Position numbers and translations under genes: made by a program
Shown: positions 23,394 through 33,865 of the stretch, piece after piece
How positions within the stretch are numbered: position 1 is the stretch's first letter
Layout: the number at the start of each line of letters is the position of its first letter
Origin: Erythroxylum novogranatense
Taxonomy: Eukaryota; Streptophyta; Magnoliopsida; Malpighiales; Erythroxylaceae
DNA length: 64,000 bases
Assembly: GCA_029891385.1 (NCBI GenBank)
Contig: CM057233.1
Span: 12,031,460-12,095,459 of the forward strand
Reading direction: 5' to 3'
The notes under the pieces: model-generated
Told to the model about the DNA's origin: nothing
What the model saw: only the letters and a program-made list of their open reading frames with translations
The model's database searches: none

Positions 23394-24720
23394 AGAGGTG
23401 TCGATCTCACGAGGAGGAGGATTAATCTAATCCTAAAATCTAAGGCTAAAAAGATATGAAACTCAAAATAAACAATGCAATGCAAAGTAACCACGAGAAT
23501 TGAATTCAATCACTTAAATAAAAAATTAAACACGAAAGTATTAACAATTGAGCAACAAGCACGCACAATGGAAATTAACCAAGAATTTACCAAGTTATGA
23601 GAAAGGAAATTTTACTTATCATTAATGCTAATTGAATCAATTATATGTCAAATGAGTTTCAATTCTAGACTATCCTAGGGCTGATTACTTTCTTTTGAGT
23701 TATAACCATTAAACCTTAAATTATAATCCATAATTAGATTATGAAATTTGCAATATCTTAATTCACAAATTATCCAAAACTCTAATTAGATCTTAAGCAC
23801 TCTAATAAACTATTAGAACATCACACGGGAACTCTCTCTGCATAATTACCAATATGATTTGTCACGATTTTTATTAAATCGCCTAACTCTTATTAATCCG
23901 ATTTAATAATTTTTCATTTAGTTCACCCTCTCAATTTGTTACCAAATTATGCAAGGAAGCAAACAAATCATGACATTCATCCACTAAACACAATCAATTA
24001 AATTATCATTACATCAAAATAAAATCCTGAAGAAGAGTTAGAACATCATCAACATTCTAACATCTATCATCATACAATCCATCCCAACTTTATACATGAA
24101 TAAAATTGAAACGAAAAGGAATCAGAAACTTAGAATGGACGATCTAGGAAGACAGCAGCGTCAAGAAACCCCCTGATCTAGGAAGCACATCGAGACTGCT
24201 TCTTTTTTCTCTTGCTTCCCCTTCCTCCTCACTTTCTCTCCTAGGGTTTCCAAAAATGACTGCACGAAAAGCTCCTTTTTTCTTTTCTTTTTGTTCTTTA
24301 TATTATGTTCTTTTTAGTCCTTTCAAACCCTAAAAAAGCTCTTAAAGGTCTAAAAAGTCCCTTGAAACGTGAAGTTCATACGTGTCTATGTGTTTTCCCA
24401 ACGCAGGCAACGACTGTAGCCCCACAAGCCACAATCACGGCTAACATTTGAGTCTTTTGTCATGGTCGTGGTTTTGGCCCGAATGTCTCCGAAACTCAGT
24501 CATTCTTTGATGTTAATCCTAGAACACTAGCAAACACATCAAGGTGGCTCAAAAATATAATATTTAAGCTCAAAAGCTTGTAATAACCCTTGAAACACTT
24601 AAAACACAAATAATTAATAAATTAACACAATTCTATCCTAAACGCGTACTAAATGATTGAATTAACGACTAAATCCATATCAAACTATACCCTAAAATAT
24701 GATGCAATTTACACTTATCA
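23394..24720 (-). repeat. 3' LTR remnant of the Athila-like element
   Basis: Matches 62391-63817 over its whole length (for example GGTGTCGATC.CACGAGGAG, ACTCAAAATAAACAATG, CTATCCTAGGGCTGATTA and the ending TTATCA/TTCATCA). On the plus strand it ends ...CA at 24720, next to a PPT. The first roughly 80 bp of the LTR (62311-62390) have no clear counterpart left of the solo LTR, so this LTR is truncated or strongly altered at its outer end. Confidence 0.88.
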
Positions 24721-24740
24721 CATCCCCACACTTAAACATT
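24721..24740 (-). other. Polypurine tract of the Athila-like element
   Basis: On the minus strand this reads GTTTAAGTGTGGGGATG immediately before the LTR start TGATAAGTG. AAGTGTGGGGATG is the typical Athila PPT. Confidence 0.8.
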
Positions 24741-25417
24741 TTCTTGTTCTCAAACAAACAAAACAACAAACAATACAAAATCACAAAGCACACAATGCAA
24801 TAATGAGACAATGACTTCAACTTCATGAAACAAATTTAACTCTAAACATAATCATTCAAGTTATTCTAAATCATTAACATGTAAAATCTACGTCTAAAAG
24901 TTCTGGATAGAATATACATATTAATTAAGACCTAAATGTCAAGTTTACAAGTTCGGTAGGTTTTTATTAGAAACATTCTTTTTTGTTACTTTTTATGGAC
25001 ATGAACCTAGTTTTTTTAAAAGGAGGCAAACATTGATGATGAATGTCAATCCTGTTACTCAACTAAGTCATGTTGTTATTAAGTTGCTTGGTTGGAATGT
25101 CATTATAGCTTTTTAACACGAAGGCATACATTTTTGATGCGTGTCGATCCGATTACTCGGCTACATCACGTTCTCAACTAGCTACTAGCTTTATTTATAA
25201 CCCAAAGGCCAACAGAATAGTTATTTATTTAAAGTTAACATTTTTTTTTCATTTTTTAACAATTAATGCCTACCTTGTTGCTTTAGCTACTCATTTTCAT
25301 GAAAAAATACTAACAAAGATACTTAGTCTAAAGACCTCAAATTATGAATGAATGTGACAACTTATAGGGATATAAACTAACACTGAATCCTAATTAACTT
25401 TCATATTTTAGCCAAAG
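24741..25417 (-). other. Athila region between PPT and integrase, no gene recognised
   Basis: AT-rich, broken in all frames. Athila elements often carry an env-like ORF here; no part of one is readable. Confidence 0.4.
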
Positions 25418-25677
25418 TGTAATAGCCCAGATTACCCACTCATAGATATTGTCTGCTTTAGGCCTTGACCTAGCCAAACCCTCACGGTTTTGCTTTTCCT
25501 AAGGCCTTCCCAGGAGATCACCCATCCTATTACTACTCTCACCTAAGCACATTTTACCTCAGAGTTCTGATGAGATCCAGTGCATTAAGCCATAGAAAAC
25601 GTGTCTGTAAGGGACAGGCATCCGTATCCTTATAAGGTGTACTTCGTTCCTCTCTCCCACTGATGTGGGATCTCACA
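25418..25677 (-). mobile_element. Cassandra-type solo LTR containing a 5S rRNA segment
   Basis: On the minus strand the 260-bp unit starts TGTGAGATCCCACATCAGT and ends in CTATTACA. It contains GAACGAAG..CACCTTATAAGG, and then about 85 bp (roughly 25515-25600) matching the internal promoter half and 3' part of plant 5S rRNA: ATCAGAACTCTGAGGTAAA, then AGGATGGGTGATCTCCTGGG. Cassandra TRIM elements are known to carry 5S rRNA sequence with Pol III promoter boxes in their LTRs. Flanks CAAAG (25413-25417) and CAAAA (25678-25682) are a 4-of-5 target duplication. Differences from 5S rRNA are mostly C/T and G/A changes. Confidence 0.88.
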
Positions 25678-26215
25678 CAAAAAACCCTGATTACTAATTT
25701 CGCGAGCTAATGACTCTTAACAACCTAATAGATTATGTTCAAAATTAAATCAATGTCAATCTATCCAAGCTGTCGATACATTCACACAATTCACAATATG
25801 CAACCTAAACATACTAACATAACAATATGCAAAATTCACACTCAAAACAAAACACACAACCCTCCCCATACTTGAACAACACGTTGTCCTCAATATGAGA
25901 AGGAGACAAACAACACTCCTGGAAGGAAGTAACATATCACAAAAAATTAAAGTTAAAAGAAAAGGATTAGAAACAAAACCTTACGGGGATGGAGGTGATG
26001 ATGGTGAGGGACAAAGAACAAATTTGCTGGATGCCCGAGATTGTTTTATTATCTTGAAATTGTTTAAAGAGAGTAAGAGTCTTAGTCATCCTAGGTCAAT
26101 TCAAATTATTAAAGTTTTATTTAAAATTCAAAAAAACTTTAAGTAAACATAATAATTTCAATCGAACTACTAAACGTGCTAATTTATGGTCATTAGTTTA
26201 ACCTTACATCCTTGG
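25678..26215 (-). other. Athila 3' region, no gene recognised
   Basis: AT-rich sequence between the Cassandra LTR and the integrase C-terminus. An 83-residue plus-strand frame (25895-26146) has no family features and lies antisense to the element. Confidence 0.35.
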
Positions 26216-27300
26216 AGGCATCTTTAATTGTTCGAACAGAAGGAAACCACTTCCTTGTCCTTGGGAATCACTCCTCCAAGATATAGTTTGCAACATTGCT
26301 CATTGATTTAAAAGTTTCCTTGTTAGCATTTTCCAATTTGAGGGCTCCATGATTGAAAACTTGAATGACTGTAAAGGTCTACTCCATTGAGATTTTAGCT
26401 TCCCTAGAAATAGCCTACCCTTGAATTATATAGCAACACTATGTCTCCTACCTTAATTTTTTTTGTTTAAGATGAGAATCATGTCATTTCTTTACCTTTT
26501 CCTTATAGAGTTTGGTGTTTTTGTATGCATCATAATGAAATTCTTCAAGTTTGTCCAGTTGTAGAAGTCATTTTTTGCTTGCATAATTCCAATTAAGATT
26601 TAATGCTTTTATCGCCTAGTACACTTGATGTTTTAGTTTGACCAGCAAATGACAGCTTTTCCGTGTACAATCTTATAAGCAATTGTTCCGATAAGTGTCT
26701 TGAAAACAGTCCTATAAGTCCATAAGGCATCATCTAGCTTTATTACCCAATCATTTTTGAACTTGTTCACCGTCTTTTTCCAAAATTTGTTTTAGCTTCC
26801 GGTTGACAACTTCCACTTGGTCACTAGTTCGCAGATGATAAGGTGTATCAACGCGATGGTGCACTCCATATCTTTTTAGGAAGGCATCAAAAGATCTGTT
26901 ACAAAAATGTGTACCTCGATCACTTACTATCGTTTGTGGCATTCCAAATCAATTAAATAACCATTTGATGAACTTTTGCACAGTTTTTCCATCATTGGTT
27001 GGAGATGCTACTACTTTAGCCCAATGTGAGACATAATCTACCCCTACTAAAATGTACATATTCCCCATTGAGGATGGGAAATGACCCAAAAAATCAATGC
27101 CCCATACATCGAAGACTTCTGCTTTTAAAATGTTGGATAAAGGCATCTCGTCTCTTTTAGAGATGTTACCTATTCTTTGACATCAATCACATTATGCCAC
27201 AAAAGTCTTAGCATCCTTAAATAATTGTGGCCAACAAAATTCCCTCTCGAATATCCGAGCTATCATTTTGTTAGCTCAATAATGACCATCATATTGACCT
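26216..27300 (-). pseudogene. Athila-like integrase
   Basis: The minus strand reads a degraded zinc-binding part (WPQLFKDAKTF and [10 protein letters not shown], about 27235-27165), then the core: [16 protein letters not shown] with the first catalytic Asp (about 27110), [30 protein letters not shown] with the second Asp (about 26925), and [15 protein letters not shown] with the Glu region (about 26820-26770). The C-terminal part (about 26560-26220) reads LDKLEEFHYDAYKNTKLY and KVGDIVLLYNSRVG in broken frames. These stretches are characteristic of Athila polyproteins. Stops and shifts occur throughout. The region between RNase H and the integrase zinc finger is shorter than normal. Old; no function. 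Confidence 0.85.
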
Positions 27301-27476
27301 TTATGACATTACTTTAAGATATCTAACATTTCTTCCTCCAGAATACATCTTTGCATTAACCACGTCAGCGCATGTTCAATATAAAATTGGATCATCCTAT
27401 AGATATCGAGTACACTCATGTAAACATCTCTTTTTTTGTTGGTGTAATTAAGTCGATGTTCTGTAAGGGTCTTGCT

Positions 27477-28577
27477 TGTTAAGTCAAACCAGACTTCACG
27501 TATTAAATAATTTTGATGATAAACAAAGAGAAATATACAAATGAAAAGTAGATGGGTGCATAAGAAGAAAAGGTATGAATAATGAAGGAAGGAAAAGCGC
27601 ACGGAAGAAAAAATGAAGGAAGGAAAAATAGACTAAGAATAATGATAGAAGAAAAATGAAGGAAGGAAAAAAATGACGGAAGAAAAATGAAGGAAGAATA
27701 AGCGGAAGAAGAAAAATGAAGGAAGGAAAATGAGCGGAAGAATAATGAAGGAAGAAAAACAGAAGGAAGGAAAAACAGACGGAAGAATAACATACGGAAG
27801 AAAAACAGAAGGAGAGAAAAGCAGACGATACAAAAATCAGACGGAAGCTTTACGAAGAGAAAAGCAGACGATACAAAAATCAGACGGAAGCTTTACGAAG
27901 AGAAAAGGTATAATACAAGAATCGATGAAGAAAGAAACATCAGTTTAAGACAGTTACGGAGTTAAACTGAATAACCGTTTCTTTAAAGATTCAAGAAGCA
28001 GATATTCAAGAAACAGTTGAAGATTTGATTATAAATAAGAGTCGAGATTAAAGTAAAAACGATTTTAGAGAAAAACGAATGAAACTCTGAGTATTCAAAC
28101 ATCTGACTATCTGAGAAAAATTGTGAACTATTTTTCGAGTGTACATCGTTAAGAGCAACTCTTTTGTAAAAAGCTCTTTATTAGTTTTTCATTTTGAAAA
28201 GTGTTACGAGTAGCCCAAGAGGCTAAGAGTAAAAGAATACTTGTTGTTAAGAGACCAAGAGGCTCAATCCAAAGAATACTTGTAAACAGTTCGGAGATAG
28301 TGAAATCTCGTAAGGATATCTCGAGGATCGGACGTAGCCCACGGTTTAAAGTAACCAGATAAATTGTTGTGTTTCTCTCTAACTCTTACTTTACTTAAAT
28401 CGTAGTTCTTATTATTATCAAAGGTTTTCAAACTAGTCAAGAATTGATTTAAGATAAGTTTTCGAAAGAACAAGCAATTGTTATCAAGGATTAACGAAAA
28501 GTTTATCACAATTCAACCCCCTTCTTGTGTATCTTGATCATATTATTACTCAATATATTAACGTGTGATTTACTTCA
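27477..28577 (+). repeat. 5' LTR of the SIRE-like element
   Basis: U3 carries a purine-rich array of GAAGGAAGGAAAA and CAGACGGAAG units (about 27570-27910). The conserved core 'aaccgtttctttaaagattc' (27976-27995) precedes a TATA box. It ends CA before the PBS. Phe/Ser-rich open frames on the minus strand of the array are artefacts. Confidence 0.93.
28029..28039 (+). promoter_or_regulatory. TATA box of the SIRE 5' LTR
   Basis: TTATAAATAAG, about 40 bp after the conserved LTR core. The same sequence occurs in the 3' LTR at 47687-47697. Confidence 0.65.
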
Positions 28578-28579
28578 AT

Positions 28580-28590
28580 TGGTATCGAGC
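28580..28590 (+). other. Primer binding site of the SIRE-like element
   Basis: TGGTATCGAGC, 2 bp after the LTR end. It matches the initiator tRNA-Met PBS TGGTATCAGAGC with one base missing. Confidence 0.7.
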
Positions 28591-28633
28591 GAGGTGTTCA
28601 AGAATCACTCTAATAAAGTGTGAACTAAAGAAA

Positions 28634-29860
28634 ATGGTAGAATCACACACGATATTGTCAAGGAGCCTCACCACCGCACCTCCAAAGATTTAATGGTGAA
28701 GACTACCACTATTGGAAGGATCGGATGAGATTGTTTATCGAGTCTACTCACATCGACCTTTGGGACATCATCGAGAATGGACCATACACACCTGAAGATG
28801 ATGATAAAAATCCAATTCCACGAGAAAGATGGACGGCTGAGCAGAAAGCAAGATTTCAACTAAACTCCAAAGCGAAATTTTTCTTGAGTTGTGCATCGAG
28901 CGAAGCGAGTATGACAAAGTTCATGGATGTGATACGCCAAAGAAATGTGGGATACATTATCAATTGCACATGAAGGAACAAATCAAGTCAAGGAGTCCAA
29001 GATAAGTATTTTGGTGCATCAAGACGAGTTATTCAAGATGAAAGAAGAAGAGACTATTGATCAAATGTTTGGAAGATTCCAAACAATTGTTAATGGACTA
29101 AAAGCTCTTGGAAGAACGCACAATACCAAGACCATGTTCGAAAGATTTTGAGGAGTCTCGCCAAAAGATGGAGACCCAAAGTAATCGCCAGACAAGAAGC
29201 CAAAGACTTAAGCGCATTAAAGCTTGATGAATTGCTTGGATCGTTGAAGATACATGAAGTAGAGCTTGATGCGGAAGATAAGCCCAAGAAAGAGAAGTCC
29301 ATAGCGCCAAAGCAAGTCAAAAGAATCACAAAATCCGGAAGAAGAAACAAAGAGGAACACATCAAAGGCTTTAAAGATTGAAGAAGCAAAGGATGATGAT
29401 TCCAGAAGTCGAATCAATCAAGTGATGAAGGCGATGAGCTATCTTTCATTTCAAGAAAGATAAGAAGAATGTGGAAAAAGAAGTCCAAAGGAAATTCAAC
29501 ATTTGGAAGGAACAGCGGCAAAGACGATGAAAAAGTCGATAAAGCATCCGTTACATGTTATGAATGCAAGAAGCCGGGACATTACAAGTCCGAGTGTCCA
29601 ATGTTGAAAAGACAACCCAAAAGGAGTAGGGATAACAAGAAAAGCATGATGACAACATGGGAAGATCTGGACTCATCAGAATCAGATACAAATTCATAAG
29701 CGTCAGAACATGCTAACATATGTCTGGTAGCTGAAGAAGAAAGTGATGAGGAGGTAACTTCTAGCTATAATGATATACAAGATGCATACTCAGAATTGTT
29801 AGAGGATTCTCATGCTATTCTGAAACAGTACAAGCTGTTGAAGAAGAAATATGTAGAAAA
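28634..29860 (+). pseudogene. SIRE-like gag, 5' part (split by nested insertion)
   Basis: The ATG at 28634 opens a capsid-like protein. A 1-base shift near 28687 leads into DYHYWKDRMRLFIESTHIDL, DIIENGPYTPEDDD and ERWTAEQKARFQLNSKA (to about 28890), typical of the copia/SIRE gag N-terminus, then ETIDQMFGRFQTIVNGLKAL (about 29050-29110) of the UBN2-type gag domain. A CCHC zinc knuckle CYECKKPGHYKSEC lies at 29556-29597. An acidic, Ser-rich stretch follows. A 1-base shift separates the two halves near 28935 and a stop lies at 29149-29151. At 29860 the frame is cut by the non-coding LTR element, and resumes at 41393 after the GAAAA duplication. Role: capsid formation and RNA packaging in the intact parent. 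Confidence 0.85.
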
Positions 29861-32800
29861 TGTAACATCCCATTACTGATGGGAAAGGATATTTTGGTAA
29901 ATTGGGATGGGTTAGACGCATTAAATTAGAACTCGGCAGGAGCATACAACATATAGCCTCTATGACTGATGATTGTTTTGCATATGCACATGATAACATG
30001 CATTCATGATATTTTCCGGCTTAGGTTTCAAATTGAGACCTTTTGTGAAATTTATGGGATAGTTGTTTTGGAAAATTATTCGAGAGCGCCATAAATTGTT
30101 TCCCATTTTAGGAATTTATGTGAATTTTTCTGAATTTTTCGGTTCTTGCCCTAATCGAAAAAATCGCTAAGTGATTTAACCAGTTGATTTTCTAGATCGA
30201 AAATTTTTATCCAATGGCACTACAATATTGTATATATTATTTTGGGATTGAAATTAGGGCCATTGGACTAGAATGGGTCAAATTGCATTAGAATCCTATT
30301 TACTAATTTGTTTTTTGCCTAATTTGTCTTTTCTTAAATTTTACACTTGTCCTCACCATGTAATGCCCCCACCATTTGTTCCTATCTTTTATTTACGGTT
30401 ATTTCATTGTGAAAGAAGGAAAACTCATTCTTCTTGCTTACATCTTCCTTCATCCGAAGCTTCTTCCCTTGGTTTCTTTCTTTGATTTCTTCATTGGTTT
30501 TAAGCAAGTTCTACTCCTTCTCCTACCTTTTGCATACCATACAAGTTTAAACTTCTACCTTCCTTTGGTGAGTATCGTGTGAGAGTGGGGTGAATGGAAA
30601 GTCATGATTTGGAGTATTAAGTGAAGGAAGAAGGAAAAACTTGATTTGGTAAGTTGTTTTTTTTTTTTTAAAAGCTTTCATTTATGCATTTAATGAATAA
30701 ATTGGTTGTTAGATGCATTGATTGGTATGTATTGGTCATTAATCAAGATTTATGATAATCTATTGGCTAAATTCCTGTGTCATTAGGATGCTTATGCATG
30801 TGGTATTGGTATTGGAAGTGTTAGGAATTGAATGGAGAAGTAAAGCTGGAAAATGAATCTTTGACCCTATTGCAATGTTTTGATCATAACTAATTGTGTG
30901 GTTATGAAAATGAGGTGAGGTTTGTGCCCAAGTAAACTTTGGGATGTTGGCTTCATTTTAGTGTGAAATAGGTGTTGGTAAATTTTAATGTTAGAAGGTC
31001 GAAAATTGGCATGGAAAGTTTCTGTTTCTGGGTCTGGGAACAGTACCCGCAAATATGTCAAATGAGTTTTGCTAATTTTTCTAAATTAATTGGTATAGGA
31101 TTAGGGAAAATGGTCTTCATGAAAGTTGTAGCCTATTGAGTTAGCTTCCCATTACCACTGATCTTGTTAATTTTCGAGTTGTATATTGGGAGATATGAAC
31201 TGATTTCTAATGACTGTTTTTATGCCTTGACTGAAACCTAGTTGAATTGGCACATTTAGTGCACATTCGGACTTGGAAGAATTTTGTAATTTTGTGAAGT
31301 GAATTGGAGTTTGAATTGTACTGAAGAGTTTTAGATGACACATTGATCTTGAAATTGGTATATGGAATGTAATTTTTGGAAATCAGGTGTGGGAGATATG
31401 GAATTTCAAAATCTGAACTTGCATTGTGATGTTAAGTACTGATTAGGTCAGTAACTTGCATAACAGATTTGAAATTGTTAGAAATCGAATTAGAGATTGA
31501 GTTCTTCATGAAACTTGAAGTTTGAGGAGTTATCTTTTCAGGGACATAAAGTTTGGATTTTTCTGACTTGTGTATAGGGAGTTATGCTTGTTATAAGTGT
31601 ACTGCTCAAATTGAATGATTTCAGGGACAGCAACAATGAGTGAATTAATTGACTTGTTTAGCAATGGAATTTGATGTTGGGTTGTTTATAAGAGTGGTAG
31701 ATGACATTATGAACTTATTGAGCATATTTATGTGGTAATTTTTGGCTGAAGAATTTCAGAGTTGTGGAATTTGCAATGTACTGTTCTATTTTTATGGGAT
31801 TGGAGTAGGTAGTAGTTTTGAAGAGATTTTTGACACCCTTAGGGGTGAAATAAATTGTTATGGTCTTCTTGAGAAGAGTAGAGGGTTTTATGATCTTTCC
31901 AACAAGATAAGATTTGTATTTTTCTGAATTGGGTGGTAAGAGATTTGAGTGTTGAAAATTTGGATTGGAATGAAGGAAGAAAAAAAAAAAAAAACAAAAA
32001 AAAAAAAAACAAAAACAAAAAAGGGAAATGAGGCGAGACGGAACCTCGCCAACACCAGGCGACGCCTCGCCTGGTGAGGCGAACTCAATTGGCGCCGTCG
32101 CTAGGCGACGCTGTCGCCTCTAGCGATTTGAGTTGGCGAGCGCCTCATTGGGCGCGAGATTTCTCGCCCATGAGGTCTGGTATATATATATATATAGTAT
32201 TTTATTTTATTGTTTTGGATTTAAGTGACTGATTGCTTCTCTTGTCAATTTTTTTTCCGTCTCGACGTCCGATTGACCTGATTCTTGAGGCATCGGATTC
32301 AGATAATATTTAATTTCATTTTGTGATAATTTGGGAATTTTGGACGGAAATTGACGTAGCCCTGTAATTGTTCTATGGTCATCGTTTTATTTATTTTTGG
32401 ACCGATCGAGGTCCGAATTGAGCACTGTCAGTGGCTATAGTTTTCTAATTTTAGATGGAATTTTTATGACGGGAAAAATTTGAATTTAGGGCCGAAATCT
32501 CATGAACATGCATTATACACTTACATGTGCATTATATTAGTTGGATTGATAATTAGTAATGGGATTCTCTCTGCTTGTTATAGAGGCACATTTGGAGCGC
32601 CGATCACCGACGCATCGAAACTTCCAGATGTTAGTTCGGAAGTAGGTGAGTAACCTAGTTGGTTCCTCAACCTTTATGTGTTTAAGTTTTGCAATTATGC
32701 CATATGGAGATAATGGAGGTTTATATGTGTTTGAATTTGATTGATTTGGGACCAAAGGTGTCTCAAATATTTGAAATGAGATAACGGCGCTACTTGTGAG

Positions 32801-33865
32801 TAAATCGCTTGTTTGTAAATGTTATATTGAGATCTCGGACCGAGGTCCGAGGAAATGGGAAATTGATATTGAAGTGTTAATTGTCATTTCGCTTCGATAC
32901 ATTGGATGGGATTGTAAATGTGATATAGTAGGATGCAATAAATTGAAATGTAGATATTGAAATACCGGACCGAAAGTCCGAAGAATTGGCAAATAGTAAT
33001 GATATGTAAATGGAAATTGAATATGTACATTGCATGCATAAACATAAATGTGTGATCGATAAAGGCAACAGGACCGAGCGACCCATCGATCGTGGGCATA
33101 TCACGCCTAACGATGTGAGAGCTTTTACCAACGCACGGGACCTCGTGTCTAACGTATTCAGAGTCACCGGCTCAATGTATCGTGGCTTCAAGCCCATGTT
33201 TTCAGAGCCATCGCTCAACGAATGTGCCCTTCTTGGGGACAAGCCAAAGCACGGCCACAACAACGAAATGGAAATGGAGCAAAGTGTCACATGCGCATTG
33301 CATATATATATGATCGTAAATGACCGAAGATGTAAATGATGAAATTGTATGTATATGAAATTGAACTGAAATGTGATAATATGTGATATTATCATAATGC
33401 TGGTGTGCTAATATGATTGGTGAATGCATGAATTGAGTGAACCATCGATGATGGTTTTCACCGAGTTCGCAAAACTCACCCAAAATTTGCATCTATTTTT
33501 CAGACTTAGAAGAATACCCTGCTAGCAAGCAGGCGTATGACATCCGCCGTGAAGAAGCGGAGAAGTGGTGGGATCGATTTACGTCTGTCTTAGTGTTTCT
33601 ATTCTTGGACTTTTGTATTACTAATTTGGACAAGTTGTAAAGTCATTGACCGAAATAAATTGTAAATATAAAAGTGGGCCCAAGGCCATTGAATTGATTA
33701 TATATAAATTGCTTTCCGTTAATGATAATATGTAATGCGATTGTGTAAAATAAAATAAAAATGTTATATCGAAGTTTTCATCGAGTGATGTACGCCACCC
33801 TCATGGGCACGGACTGGATATCACCGTCGATGTCGGGTTCGGGTCTTGCGGAGTGAGGTGTTACA
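29861..33865 (+). repeat. 5' LTR (4,005 bp) of the non-coding element
   Basis: Contains a poly-A/CA-rich run (31981-32020), a GC-rich block of GAGGCGA/TCGCCT motifs (32028-32185), a donor-like TAGGTGAGT (32643-32651), a hairpin region (about 33100-33260), an acceptor-like TTTTTCAG (33496-33503), and the end GGTGTTACA. Small frames within it (for example 30273-30485) repeat in the other LTR and look like chance. Confidence 0.93.

Noticed and set aside
25515..25600. A 5S rRNA gene.
   Set aside because: Only part of the 5S sequence is present, with many substitutions, inside a Cassandra LTR with LTR ends and near target duplication.
27503..27833. Phe/Ser-rich hydrophobic frames on the minus strand (also 47133-47614 and 144-410).
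   Set aside because: Antisense of purine-rich GGAAGGAAAA U3 arrays; composition alone explains them.
30273..30582. Small hydrophobic ORFs repeated at 37810-38082.
   Set aside because: They lie in the two LTRs of a non-coding element, in the U3-like part; repetition reflects LTR identity, not gene conservation.
33010..33339. 109-residue open frame in the non-coding element's LTR.
   Set aside because: Frame is broken in the other LTR by small indels; the region is better explained as a hairpin array.
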